Of a stretch of 64,000 bases of DNA, positions 17,075 through 25,847 are shown in pieces. Both the position numbers and the translations under genes were made by a program. Position 1 is the first letter of the stretch. Each line of letters opens with the position of its first letter. A model generated the notes under the pieces. That model ran no database searches and had not been told where the DNA came from. It saw only the letters and a program-made list of their open reading frames with translations. Source of the DNA: Mameliella sp. CS4 (lineage in GTDB: Bacteria > Pseudomonadota > Alphaproteobacteria > Rhodobacterales > Rhodobacteraceae); the NCBI RefSeq assembly GCF_019392335.1, contig NZ_JAHXRQ010000021.1:18570-82569 (forward strand). Direction: 5' to 3'.

Positions 17075-19326
17075 CCGGCACCCTGCGCATCCGCGTGCGC
17101 GGCCAGGTGCAGGGCGTCGGGTTCCGCCCCTTCATCTGGCAACTAGCGCACCGGTTGGGCATTCGGGGCGACGTGCTGAATGACCCTGAGGGCGTGCTGA
17201 TCCATGCCGAAGGCCCGCATATCGACCGCTTTGTCGCCGCGATCACCGCCGAGGCGCCACCGCTTGCCCGTGTCGATGCAGTGGAAACGACGGCTTATGC
17301 CTTCGACACCCCGCCCACCGGTTTCGAGATTGCCGCCAGCCAGGGCAGCGGCGCAGAGACCCGTGTCACGCCGGATGCCGCGACCTGCCCCGATTGTCTT
17401 GCCGATATCCGGGGCGATGACCCGCGCCGAAGGGGATACGCCTTTACCAACTGCACCCATTGCGGCCCGCGTTTCACGATCCTGAACGGCCTGCCCTACG
17501 ACCGGGCGCGCACGACGATGGCGGGTTTTGAGATGTGCGCACACTGCGCCGCCGAATATGCCGATCCCGGCGACCGCCGCTTTCACGCGCAACCCGTGGC
17601 CTGCGCCCTGTGTGGCCCGAAACTGGCCTTCGAAGATGCGGACGGTACGCACGTCGATGCCATCGCGGCGGCGGCCCGCGCTCTGCTGGACGGGGCGATT
17701 CTGGCGATCAAGGGGCTGGGCGGGTTCCACCTGTGCTGCGACGCCACAAATTCCGAAGCCATCGAACAGCTGCGCATCCGCAAACACCGCCCGGCCAAGC
17801 CGCTGGCGCTGATGGGCCGATGGGAAGACATAGACCGCCACGCCCGGCCTGACGCCGAAGAACGCGCGGTGCTGGGGTCTGCCGCGGCGCCCATCGTCCT
17901 GTTGGCCAAGGGCGATCCCCTGCCCCATGCCCTGGCCCCCGGCCAAAACCACCTTGGCTGGATGCTGCCCTATACGCCGCTGCACCACCTGCTTCTGGAT
18001 GCCGTTTCCCGGCCGCTGGTCATGACCTCGGGCAACCTGTCCGGCGAGCCGCAGGTGATCGCCAACGCCGAGGCCCGGGACAAGCTGGGCGGGATTGCAG
18101 ACGCGATCCTGGACCATGACCGCGACATCGCCCGCAGGCTGGACGACAGCGTGATGCGGCTCACGCCCGAGGGACCGATGATCCTGCGCCGGGCGCGCGG
18201 CATGGTGCCGGACACCCTGCCCCTTCCCGAAGGGTTCGACGACGCTCCGCAGGTCGTGGCCTATGGAGGCCAGATGAAATCCGCGCTCTGCCTGCTCAAG
18301 AACGGCCAGGCGCTGCTGGGCCACCACCTGGGCGAGCTGGACGAGGCGCTGACGCTGGAGGCTTTCCTGCAGGCCGATGCGGATTACGCGGCGCTGTTCA
18401 ACCATCGCCCCGATGTAGTGGCCGTCGACCTGCACCCGGATTTCCAGGCCACACGACACGGCGAGGCCCGCGCACGTGACGAGGGCCTGGCGCTGGAACC
18501 GGTGCAGCATCACCACGCCCATCTGGCCGCCTGCATGGCCGAGAACGGGCACGCTCTGACCGGCGGACGGGTCGCGGGGATTGTGCTGGACGGGCTGGGG
18601 CTTGGCCCGGATGGCACGGTCTGGGGCGGGGAATTGCTGTTGGGCGACTACACGGGCTTTGACCGCCGCGCCTGGTTGACGCCCGCGCCGCTGATCGGCG
18701 GCGACCGCGCCCAGGCAGAGCCCTGGCGCAATGCGCTGGTCCGGCTGGACCAGGCAGGGCTGTCGGACTGGGCGGACCAGTTGTTCGGGGACAAGCCGCT
18801 GGAAATCGCCCGGATGGCCGCCAGCAAGGGGCTGAACGCCCCGCAAAGCTCCAGCGCCGGGCGGCTCTTCGATGCGGTGGCCGCGGTTCTGGGCATCTGC
18901 CCGGACGGCCAAAGCTACGAGGGTGAGGCCGCCATGCGGTTGGAGGCGCTGGCATCGGAGCATGAGTGTCCGCCGGTCCCATTGGATCACGGCGCCTCGG
19001 GGGTTGACCCGGCCCCCCTGTTCCACCGCCTGCGCGCCGACCTATCCGCAGGTGCCAGCAAGGCTGACTGCGCCGCGCTGTTCCACAACAGCCTCGCCCA
19101 TGCCTTTGCCCGGGAGGCCCGCGCGCTGGTCGAGGCCGGAGAGGCAGACCATGTCGCGCTCAGCGGCGGATGCTTTCAGAACGCGCGCCTGCTGCGCGAC
19201 ACGCTGGAGGCGCTGGGGATGGACCGGACCCGCGTCTACCTGCACCACCGCACACCCGCCAATGACGGCGGGCTGGCGCTCGGACAGGCGGTGATCGCCG
19301 CCGCCCGCCACAGGCTCCGCCGGTAA
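17071..19326 (+). CDS. hypF: carbamoyltransferase HypF, hydrogenase maturation
   Basis: HypF of 751 residues makes the cyanide ligand precursor of the [NiFe] centre from carbamoyl phosphate and passes it to HypE. I see an N-terminal acylphosphatase domain (VRGQVQGVGFRPFIWQLA), zinc-finger-like CxxC pairs (CPDCLADI, CTHCGPRF, CAHCAAEY, CALCGPK), a YrdC-like domain (ILAIKGLGGFHLCCDA), and the C-terminal Kae1-like carbamoyltransferase with HHHAHLAACMAE and VALSGGCFQN. The start is a TTG at 17071 inside TTGA, overlapping the hupV stop. The frame upstream of it lies inside hupV, and starting later would cut the acylphosphatase domain. Confidence 0.93.
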   Translation: MTGTLRIRVRGQVQGVGFRPFIWQLAHRLGIRGDVLNDPEGVLIHAEGPHIDRFVAAITAEAPPLARVDAVETTAYAFDTPPTGFEIAASQGSGAETRVTPDAATCPDCLADIRGDDPRRRGYAFTNCTHCGPRFTILNGLPYDRARTTMAGFEMCAHCAAEYADPGDRRFHAQPVACALCGPKLAFEDADGTHVDAIAAAARALLDGAILAIKGLGGFHLCCDATNSEAIEQLRIRKHRPAKPLALMGRWEDIDRHARPDAEERAVLGSAAAPIVLLAKGDPLPHALAPGQNHLGWMLPYTPLHHLLLDAVSRPLVMTSGNLSGEPQVIANAEARDKLGGIADAILDHDRDIARRLDDSVMRLTPEGPMILRRARGMVPDTLPLPEGFDDAPQVVAYGGQMKSALCLLKNGQALLGHHLGELDEALTLEAFLQADADYAALFNHRPDVVAVDLHPDFQATRHGEARARDEGLALEPVQHHHAHLAACMAENGHALTGGRVAGIVLDGLGLGPDGTVWGGELLLGDYTGFDRRAWLTPAPLIGGDRAQAEPWRNALVRLDQAGLSDWADQLFGDKPLEIARMAASKGLNAPQSSSAGRLFDAVAAVLGICPDGQSYEGEAAMRLEALASEHECPPVPLDHGASGVDPAPLFHRLRADLSAGASKADCAALFHNSLAHAFAREARALVEAGEADHVALSGGCFQNARLLRDTLEALGMDRTRVYLHHRTPANDGGLALGQAVIAAARHRLRR

Positions 19327-19549
19327 GCCCGGTGCCACCCGGCGCCACGGGCCGGTAAAGACCTATCCGCCCGGCCCGCCTTCGACTGCAGGGAAAACTG
19401 CCCTAACCCCATAGCCGCAAAGCAGGAATCGCGCCGACCGCGATCCGGTGCTTTTTTGCAGCCTTTGCCCCCGCCCCTGCGCGATCAAGAGGATGGAGAC
19501 ATCCCATCGGCGGCACCCGCCGTCCGGATCAATGGCGGAGGAGACAGAC
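19327..19549. other. hypF-hupS intergenic region, presumed hupSL promoter region
   Basis: About 220 bases separate hypF from hupS. In R. capsulatus the H2-regulated hupS promoter lies here. The stretch contains a terminator-like hairpin (listed separately) and the GGAGGAG ribosome site at 19537-19543. I looked for the TTG-N5-CAA site reported for HupR binding and did not find a match in this gap. Confidence 0.5.
19419..19457 (+). terminator. hairpin plus T-tract between hypF and hupS
   Basis: The sequence folds as AAAGCA, internal loop, ATCGCG, loop CCGAC, CGCGAT, internal loop, TGCTTT and is followed by more T residues. This has the form of an intrinsic terminator for hupTUV-hypF transcription. 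Because it sits only 92 bases before hupS it could also act as an attenuator on the structural genes. Confidence 0.55.
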
Positions 19550-20650
19550 TTGGCCGAGATAGAAACCTTTTACGACGTGATGCGCCGGCAGGGGATCACC
19601 CGCCGTAGCTTCATGAAATATTGCGCGCTGACGGCAAGCGCCCTGGGCCTTGGCCCTGCCTTCGTGCCGAAGATCGCCAATGCGATGGAAACCAAGCCAC
19701 GCACCCCCGTGATCTGGGTGCACGGGTTGGAATGCACCTGCTGTTCCGAAAGCTTCATCCGCTCGGCCCACCCGCTGGCCAAGGATGTGGTGCTGTCGAT
19801 GATCAGCCTAGATTACGACGACACGCTGATGGCGGCCGCAGGCCACGCCGCAGAGGCCGCCTTTGAGGAGACGATCGAGAAGTACAGGGGCAACTACATC
19901 CTCGCCGTCGAGGGCAACCCGCCCCTGAACGAGGACGGGATGTTCTGCATTTCCGGCGGCAAACCTTTCGTCGAAAAGCTGAAATACGCCGCCAAGGATG
20001 CCAAGGCGATCATCAGCTGGGGCGCCTGCGCCTCTTACGGTTGCGTGCAGGCGGCCAAGCCCAACCCGACGCAGGCGACCCCGGTGCACAAGGTCATCAC
20101 CGACAAGCCGATCATCAAGGTGCCCGGCTGCCCGCCCATCGCCGAGGTCATGACCGGCGTCATCACCTACATGCTGACCTTCGACCGCCTGCCCGAGCTT
20201 GACCGGCAGGGGCGCCCGGCGATGTTCTACGGCCAGCGCATCCACGACAAATGCTATCGCCGTCCGCATTTCGACGCCGGCCAGTTCGTCGAGGAATGGG
20301 ACGACGACGGCGCGCGCAAGGGCTATTGCCTTTACAAGATGGGCTGCAAGGGCCCGACCACCTACAACGCCTGTTCCACCGTGCGCTGGAACGAAGGCGT
20401 GAGTTTCCCCATCCAGTCCGGCCACGGCTGCATCGGCTGTTCCGAGGACGGGTTCTGGGACCAGGGCACCTTTTATGACCGGGTGACGGACCTGACCCAG
20501 TTTGGCGTGGAAAAGAACGCCGACCAGATCGGCCTTGCCGCAGCGGGCGTCGTCGGTGGCGGCATCGCCCTGCATGCCGCTGTCTCGGCGCTGAAATCCG
20601 CGCAGAGCAAGGCACAGAAATCCCCCAGCAAAACCAACGAGGAGGCCTGA
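19550..20650 (+). CDS. hupS: uptake [NiFe]-hydrogenase small subunit HupS
   Basis: A 366-residue Fe-S subunit of the periplasm-facing uptake hydrogenase. It has a Tat signal with the twin-arginine motif ITRRSFMKYCALTASALGL, the proximal-cluster motif CTCCSES, and other cluster ligands (ASYGC, GCPPIAE, HDKCYRR, GHGCIGCSED). A C-terminal hydrophobic anchor lies near residues 318-342. I prefer the TTG at 19550 because GGAGGAG lies 6 bases upstream and the N-terminus becomes (M)AEIETFYDVMRRQ, as in homologues. ATG codons at 19532 and 19493 are in frame but lack a well-spaced ribosome site. It is followed three bases later by hupL. Confidence 0.93.
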   Translation: MAEIETFYDVMRRQGITRRSFMKYCALTASALGLGPAFVPKIANAMETKPRTPVIWVHGLECTCCSESFIRSAHPLAKDVVLSMISLDYDDTLMAAAGHAAEAAFEETIEKYRGNYILAVEGNPPLNEDGMFCISGGKPFVEKLKYAAKDAKAIISWGACASYGCVQAAKPNPTQATPVHKVITDKPIIKVPGCPPIAEVMTGVITYMLTFDRLPELDRQGRPAMFYGQRIHDKCYRRPHFDAGQFVEEWDDDGARKGYCLYKMGCKGPTTYNACSTVRWNEGVSFPIQSGHGCIGCSEDGFWDQGTFYDRVTDLTQFGVEKNADQIGLAAAGVVGGGIALHAAVSALKSAQSKAQKSPSKTNEEA

Positions 20651-20653
20651 CGC

Positions 20654-22447
20654 ATGGTCGTGCAGACACCCAACGGCTTCAGCCTTGACGACAGCGGCCA
20701 GCGCATCGTGGTCGACCCCGTCACCCGCATCGAGGGCCACATGCGCTGCGAGGTCAACGTCGACGACGAGGGCATCATCCGCAACGCGGTTTCCACCGGC
20801 ACCATGTGGCGGGGGCTCGAGGTCATTCTCAAGGGCCGCGACCCGCGCGACGCATGGGCCTTTACCGAGCGGATCTGCGGCGTCTGCACCGGCACCCATG
20901 CGCTGACCTCGGTGCGCGCGGTGGAGGATGCGCTGGGGATCACCATCCCCGACAATGCCAATTCCATCCGCAACATCATGCAGCTGAACCTGCAGATTCA
21001 CGATCACGTTGTGCATTTTTACCATCTGCACGCCCTGGACTGGGTCAACCCGGTGAACGCATTGCGCGCCGACCCCAAGGCCACGTCCGAGCTGCAGCAG
21101 GCGGTTTCTCCGTCGCACCCGCTTTCCTCCCCGGGGTACTTCCGCGACGTGCAGAACCGCCTGAAGCAATTCGTCGAAAGCGGCCAGCTGGGCCTGTTCA
21201 AGAACGGCTACTGGGACAACCCGGCCTACCTGCTGCCGCCAGAGGCGGACCTGATGGCCACCACCCACTACCTGGAGGCGCTGGACCTGCAAAAAGAGAT
21301 CGTGAAGGTCCACACGATCTTTGGCGGCAAGAACCCGCATCCCAACTGGCTGGTGGGCGGCGTGCCCTGCCCGATCAACGTGCATTCCACAGGTGCTGTG
21401 GGCGCGATCAACATGGAACGCCTGAACCTTGTCAGCTCGATCATCGAGAAATGCATCGAGTTCAACAAGAACGTCTACCTGCCCGATGTTGTGGCCATCG
21501 GCGGGTTCTACAAGAACTGGCTGTACGGCGGCGGTTTGTCCTCGCAGGCTTGCCTGGCCTATGGCGACATCCCCGAACATCCCAACGATTTCTCGCCCGA
21601 CCAGCTGCACCTTCCGCGCGGCGCCATCATCGGCGGCGACCTGTCGACCGTGCATGACGTCGACCCGCGCGACCCGGAGCAGATCCAGGAATACGTGGAT
21701 CACTCGTGGTACGAATACGGCGAGGCGGGCAAGGGGCTGCACCCCTGGGACGGTGTCACCGAGGCCAAGTTCGAGCTGGGGCCGAACCTGAAGGGCACCC
21801 GCACCAATATCGAGCAGATCGACGAAGGCGCGAAATACAGCTGGATCAAGGCCCCGCGCTGGAAGGGCCACGCGATGGAGGTCGGGCCGCTGGCGCGTTA
21901 CGTCGTGGGCTATGCCAAGGGCCACGAGGAGATCTCGGACCAGGTCAACGGGTTGCTGAGAACGATGGACCTGCCGGTCGAGGCGCTTTTCTCGACCCTG
22001 GGCCGCACGGCGGCGCGGGCGCTGGAATCCGAATATTGCGGGCGGCTGCAAAAGTACTTTTTCGACAAGCTGGTGACCAACATCAAGAACGGCGACGAAA
22101 GCACCGCGAACGTGGCCAAGTGGGATCCCTCGACCTGGCCGAAAGAGGCCAAGGGCGTGGGCATGACAGAGGCCCCGCGCGGCGCTCTGGGCCACTGGAT
22201 CCGGATCAAGGACGGGCGCATCGAGAACTATCAATGCGTGGTGCCCACCACCTGGAACGGCTCTCCGCGCGACAGCAAAGGCAACATCGGGGCCTTCGAG
22301 GCCAGCCTGATGAACACCAAGATGGAACGCCCCGAAGAGCCGGTGGAAATCCTGCGCACCCTGCACAGCTTCGACCCCTGCCTGGCCTGTTCGACCCATG
22401 TCATGTCCGAAGACGGTGATGAGCTGACCACCGTCAAGGTTCGCTGA
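20654..22447 (+). CDS. hupL: uptake [NiFe]-hydrogenase large subunit HupL
   Basis: The 597-residue H2-activating subunit. N-terminal ligands are in FTERICGVCTGTHAL (RxCGxC...H form) and C-terminal ligands in DPCLACSTH. After that His, a 15-residue tail (VMSEDGDELTTVKVR) remains, to be removed by the endopeptidase HupD once Ni is inserted. The N-terminus VVDPVTRIEGHMRCEV is typical of group 1 membrane-bound uptake enzymes. It is carried across the membrane with HupS on the latter's Tat signal and feeds electrons to HupC and the quinone pool. Confidence 0.96.
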   Translation: MVVQTPNGFSLDDSGQRIVVDPVTRIEGHMRCEVNVDDEGIIRNAVSTGTMWRGLEVILKGRDPRDAWAFTERICGVCTGTHALTSVRAVEDALGITIPDNANSIRNIMQLNLQIHDHVVHFYHLHALDWVNPVNALRADPKATSELQQAVSPSHPLSSPGYFRDVQNRLKQFVESGQLGLFKNGYWDNPAYLLPPEADLMATTHYLEALDLQKEIVKVHTIFGGKNPHPNWLVGGVPCPINVHSTGAVGAINMERLNLVSSIIEKCIEFNKNVYLPDVVAIGGFYKNWLYGGGLSSQACLAYGDIPEHPNDFSPDQLHLPRGAIIGGDLSTVHDVDPRDPEQIQEYVDHSWYEYGEAGKGLHPWDGVTEAKFELGPNLKGTRTNIEQIDEGAKYSWIKAPRWKGHAMEVGPLARYVVGYAKGHEEISDQVNGLLRTMDLPVEALFSTLGRTAARALESEYCGRLQKYFFDKLVTNIKNGDESTANVAKWDPSTWPKEAKGVGMTEAPRGALGHWIRIKDGRIENYQCVVPTTWNGSPRDSKGNIGAFEASLMNTKMERPEEPVEILRTLHSFDPCLACSTHVMSEDGDELTTVKVR

Positions 22448-22462
22448 AGGAAGGAAAGACCC

Positions 22463-22636
22463 ATGAAACGACTTGTGACCCTGCTGACCCTCCTTCCCGG
22501 TGCCGCGCTGGCCCACGGTGGCCATGCCCCGGTGCCGGAGGCAGCGCATGGAATGACGCATGCCGCGCCCCTGCTGGGCGCTGCGCTGATCGTGGTCGCG
22601 CTGGCGCTGCTGATCCACAAGCGGTGGACGTCATGA
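22463..22636 (+). CDS. small His-containing membrane protein between hupL and hupC
   Basis: An open frame of 57 codons starts with ATG at 22463, eight bases after GAAGGAAAG, and ends in TGA that overlaps the ATG of hupC (ATGA). The product has an N-terminal signal-like segment (MKRLVTLLTLLPGAALA), a short loop with several His residues (HGGHAPVPEAAHGMTHAA), and one strong membrane segment (LLGAALIVVALALLIH) ending in KRWTS. It would sit in the inner membrane with the His loop in the periplasm, next to HupC. I do not recognise the family. The coupling to hupC and the tight fit make it a real gene, perhaps an assembly or heme-related accessory. Confidence 0.75.
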   Translation: MKRLVTLLTLLPGAALAHGGHAPVPEAAHGMTHAAPLLGAALIVVALALLIHKRWTS

Positions 22637-23391
22637 ACTTTGAGGCCACGCAAAGGCCGGACCCGGCCGTCCCCCTGACGGGGGACGCGACCGAGGCGGA
22701 TCTGGCCACGATCACGCGCAATACCTCGGTCTATGTCTACGAGGCGCCTGTGCGGCTCTGGCACTGGATCAACGCGGCGGCGATCCTTGTGCTCTGCGTC
22801 ACCGGCTACTTGATCGGCTCGCCCCTGCCCAGCGTCGACATGGGCGAGGCCACACACCAGTTCCTGTTCGGCTACATCCGTTTTGCCCATTTCGCGGCGG
22901 CGATGATCATGACCGTGGGCTTCTTCGGGCGCATCTACTGGGCCTTCGTCGGCAACTCGCATTCGCGGCAACTGTTCCGCCTGCCGATCTGGAACCGCCA
23001 CTGGTGGTCCGAGGTGGTGGACGAGGCCAAGTGGTACGCCTTTCTCAAGAAGCGACCCAAGAAATACGTCGGTCACAACCCGCTGGCCCAGATCGCCATG
23101 TTCCTTTTCATGACGCTTGGCATGAGCTTCATGATCCTCACCGGTTTCTCGATCTATGCCGAGGCCGAAGGATATGGCAGCCTGCTGGACACGATCTTCG
23201 GCCCCCTGCGCGATCTCGTGGGCGGCAGCCATGTCATGCACCAACTGCACCACCTGGGCATGTGGGCCATCGTCGTTTTCGTGATGATCCACATCTATGC
23301 CGCCGTCCGCGAAGACATCATGTCCCGGCAGTCGATGGTCTCGACCATCATCTCGGGGACACGCACCTTCAAGGACGACGATCCGACCTGA
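22633..23391 (+). CDS. hupC: hydrogenase cytochrome b subunit HupC
   Basis: A 252-residue di-heme cytochrome b that anchors HupSL and passes electrons to quinone. It has four membrane segments, beginning with APVRLWHWINAAAILVLCV. Candidate heme His residues lie in segments 1 (RLWHW), 2 (IRFAHFAAA) and 4 (HHLGMWAIVVFVMIHIYAA). The ATG at 22633 overlaps the stop of the small upstream gene; a GTG three codons earlier is possible but less likely. A strong terminator follows, so hupSL-small ORF-hupC forms one unit. Confidence 0.94.
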   Translation: MNFEATQRPDPAVPLTGDATEADLATITRNTSVYVYEAPVRLWHWINAAAILVLCVTGYLIGSPLPSVDMGEATHQFLFGYIRFAHFAAAMIMTVGFFGRIYWAFVGNSHSRQLFRLPIWNRHWWSEVVDEAKWYAFLKKRPKKYVGHNPLAQIAMFLFMTLGMSFMILTGFSIYAEAEGYGSLLDTIFGPLRDLVGGSHVMHQLHHLGMWAIVVFVMIHIYAAVREDIMSRQSMVSTIISGTRTFKDDDPT

Positions 23392-23417
23392 TCCCGGCAG
23401 ATCGTCAGTTCCTGGAA

Positions 23418-23443
23418 AGCGGGCGCCTGGCGCCCGCTTTTTT
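23418..23443 (+). terminator. rho-independent terminator after hupC
   Basis: AGCGGGCGC, loop CTG, GCGCCCGCT is a perfect 9-bp GC-rich stem followed by TTTTTT. It closes the hupSLC transcript and implies that hupD and the maturation genes have a separate promoter or depend on read-through. Confidence 0.85.
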
Positions 23444-23663
23444 GATGGATGGCAGTCATCCAAAATCACCCCATACCGGAAACCGATCTTTCACCTCGAC
23501 CTTTCAGCCCACCACGCGTGACAAGGAAACCCCCTTGTTTTCATGGCGTTCATAAATTGCACTGAAATTCATCTTTTTTGCAGCCCGCAGCCGCGATGGT
23601 AAGTTACCCTGCACCAAAGCCCCGGATGGAAAGCTGACTGGCATCCGGGTGAGGGAGGGACAG

Positions 23664-24272
23664 ATGGCATCAAACGTGCTGGTCATGGGCATTGGCAACG
23701 TGCTCTGGGCGGACGAGGGCTTTGGCGTGCGCTGCGTCGAGCACCTGGCGCAGAACTGGGCACTGCCCGCAGAGATCACCCTGTTGGACGGGGGCACGCA
23801 GGGGCTTTACCTGCTGCCCTTCCTTGAACAGGCCGACACGTTGATCGTGTTCGACGCTGTGGACTACGGGCTGGCCCCCGGCACGCTCAAGATCGTCGAG
23901 GGCGACGCGGTTCCCCGCTTCATGGGGGCCAAGAAGATGTCCCTGCACCAGACCGGCTTTCAGGACGTGATCGCCACCGCACAGCTGATGGGCTACTGCC
24001 CGCCCTCGCTCCTGCTGATCGGCTGCCAGCCCGAAGAGCTCGAGGATTACGGCGGCGGGTTGCGCCTGATCGTGGCCGCCCAGATCGAACCGGCGGTGAC
24101 GGTTGCGCTGGACCGGTTGGCCGACATGGGGATCACGGTCGTCCCGGGCCGGACCCAGAGCAACCTGCTGGCGGACCCCTCGATCATGCAGGACGCCTAT
24201 GAGACCGGCCGCCCCACCGAGGAAGAGGCCTGCCGCATCGGCGACGACCGTTTCTTTCAGGCCGTGGACTAA
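23664..24272 (+). CDS. hupD: hydrogenase maturation endopeptidase HupD
   Basis: A 202-residue protease that removes the C-terminal tail of HupL after Ni insertion. The family motif VMGIGNVLWADEGFGVRC places the first Ni-binding acid at Glu18. The other expected ligands are in VFDAVDYG (Asp) and MSLHQTGF (His). I used the ATG at 23664, preceded by GAGGGAGGG; a GTG five codons upstream is in frame. It is the first gene after the hupC terminator and is tightly followed by hupF. Confidence 0.95.
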   Translation: MASNVLVMGIGNVLWADEGFGVRCVEHLAQNWALPAEITLLDGGTQGLYLLPFLEQADTLIVFDAVDYGLAPGTLKIVEGDAVPRFMGAKKMSLHQTGFQDVIATAQLMGYCPPSLLLIGCQPEELEDYGGGLRLIVAAQIEPAVTVALDRLADMGITVVPGRTQSNLLADPSIMQDAYETGRPTEEEACRIGDDRFFQAVD

Positions 24273-24276
24273 GGTC

Positions 24277-24597
24277 ATGTGCGTCGGCCTCCCCCTTTGT
24301 ATCCGCGCCATCGACGGCATCGCCGCCACGGCCTCCAACGGCGAAGAGTCGGAACTGATCGACCTGTCCCTGACGCCAGAGGCGCGCCCCGGCGACTGGG
24401 TGCTGACCTTTCTCGGCGCCGCGCGCGAGGTCATTTCCGCCGATGAGGCACAAAAGATCACCGCAGCGCTGAACGGGCTGCGCGCGGTCATGCAGGGCGG
24501 CGGCCCGGGCGATGCCTTTGCCGACATCGAGGCCAAAGGCCCGCAATTGCCCCCCCACCTTCAGGCCGCGCTGGACGCGGGCCGCACAACCGGTTGA
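24277..24597 (+). CDS. hupF: HypC-family hydrogenase chaperone HupF
   Basis: A 106-residue HypC/HupF-family protein starting MCVGLPLCIR. Cys2 is the conserved residue through which HypC-type proteins hold the Fe precursor or the large subunit. It is distinct from the HypC encoded at 30229-30519 and is longer at the C-terminus. In the R. capsulatus and rhizobial clusters HupF stabilises HupL during maturation, especially when oxygen is present. Confidence 0.92.
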   Translation: MCVGLPLCIRAIDGIAATASNGEESELIDLSLTPEARPGDWVLTFLGAAREVISADEAQKITAALNGLRAVMQGGGPGDAFADIEAKGPQLPPHLQAALDAGRTTG

Positions 24598-24606
24598 GGA
24601 CCCAAG

Positions 24607-24990
24607 ATGACCCATCCCCTTGTCACCCGCCTGACACAGGACTTCGGCTATCCCGCCCTGACGACAGAGGCCGAGATCGCCGCCTTTACCGAGGCGCCCG
24701 GCACGCATGTGATCTTTGTCCCCGGCGACGCGCGTCGCAACCTGGAAACCCCGGACGTGGCCGTGGTGCTGCCGGAACTGCGCCAGGCCTTTCAGGGCCG
24801 GTTCGATTGCGCCGTGGCCGCCGACAGCGTCGAGACCGGCCTGCGTGAATCCACCGGCGTGCTGAAGACCCCCAGCCTGATCTTCTTCCGCGACGGGCAG
24901 CTGCTGGGCGGCATCCCCAAGGTGCGCGACTGGTCGGACTACGTCGACCGGATCACGCAACTGCTCTCGCAGCCCCTCGCCGCCGAATAA
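24607..24990 (+). CDS. hupG: hydrogenase expression/formation protein HupG (HyaE family)
   Basis: A 127-residue thioredoxin-fold protein of the HupG/HyaE family. The sheet element VLKTPSLIFFRDGQLLG near residues 84-100 resembles thioredoxins, but there is no CxxC, as expected for this family. HyaE-type proteins bind the Tat signal of the hydrogenase small subunit, so it probably acts as a chaperone for HupS. It lies nine bases after hupF. Confidence 0.9.
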   Translation: MTHPLVTRLTQDFGYPALTTEAEIAAFTEAPGTHVIFVPGDARRNLETPDVAVVLPELRQAFQGRFDCAVAADSVETGLRESTGVLKTPSLIFFRDGQLLGGIPKVRDWSDYVDRITQLLSQPLAAE

Positions 24991-25001
24991 GGACAGACGT
25001 G

Positions 25002-25847
25002 ATGACCAATCCCTTCATGATGCCGCCCACAGGCTTCGGCCCAGGCTCGCAGCCGCTGGACAACCAGGACGAGGCGCTGGAATACATGCCCTTGCCGCAG
25101 GACATGCGCACCTATTCCCCCCGCATCCCCGAGGTCGAGGCGTTGGGAGAGGCCGATCTGTCGCTGGCGCTGGACCTCTTGCACGACGTGGCGCGCGCCG
25201 CCGCGCGCATCGGCACGGAAGGTGGCAGCGCCCGCTTCGATCTTGCCCCGCTGGACGAGGCGAACCGCGCCCTGGTCGCCGAAACACTGGGCAGCGGAGA
25301 GGTCGCCGCCAAGGTCCGCGCCATTCCCGCCATCGCCGTTCAGGAAAGCGTCTTTGCCGGGATCTGGATTCTGAAAAGCGCCAAGGCCCATGTGATCGAA
25401 GTGGCCGGCATTCCCACCTGCGTGACCGAGGCCCCCTTTGCGCCGCACCGCGCCGCGACGGGCGGCGCCGAACCGTTGGCGCCCGGGGTGGTCAACGCCC
25501 CGCCGCTGCTGGTCGAACTGACGGACAAGTCCGCCGCCTTCGACGCCGCCGCCCCCTTGCATGTCATCAACCTGACCCTCTTGCCCCACACCGAGGAAGA
25601 CCTGGCCTGGCTGGACCGCGCCCTGGGCGAAGGCGCGGTCACGATCCTGTCGCGTGGCTATGGCAATTGCCGCGTGACCGCCACCGCGTTGACGCATGTC
25701 TGGCGGGTGCAGTTCTTCAACTCGCAGGACGCGCTGATCCTGGACACCTTCGAGGTCACGACCGTCCCCGAGGTTGCCTGCGCCGCGCCCGAGGACCTGA
25801 CCGACAGCGCCGACCGCCTGTTCAAAGTGCTGGAGGTGATCCAATGA
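25002..25847 (+). CDS. hupH: hydrogenase expression/formation protein HupH (HyaF family)
   Basis: A 281-residue HupH/HyaF-family assembly factor. The N-terminus MTNPFMMPPTGFGPGSQPLD and the ILSRGYGNCRVTAT segment near residue 215 are typical. The family helps process the small subunit and its clusters. I used the ATG at 25002 rather than the adjoining GTG one codon earlier. Its stop overlaps the ATG of hupJ. Confidence 0.91.
   Translation: MTNPFMMPPTGFGPGSQPLDNQDEALEYMPLPQDMRTYSPRIPEVEALGEADLSLALDLLHDVARAAARIGTEGGSARFDLAPLDEANRALVAETLGSGEVAAKVRAIPAIAVQESVFAGIWILKSAKAHVIEVAGIPTCVTEAPFAPHRAATGGAEPLAPGVVNAPPLLVELTDKSAAFDAAAPLHVINLTLLPHTEEDLAWLDRALGEGAVTILSRGYGNCRVTATALTHVWRVQFFNSQDALILDTFEVTTVPEVACAAPEDLTDSADRLFKVLEVIQ

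Noticed and set aside
19808..22618. A 936-codon minus-strand frame opposite hupSL
   Set aside because: It is the antisense of well-identified hydrogenase genes and has no recognisable domain.
23521..23538. ACAAGG/CCTTGT inverted repeat upstream of hupD
   Set aside because: Only six base pairs with a C-rich spacer and short T run; it may be incidental and comes after a much stronger terminator at 23418-23443.
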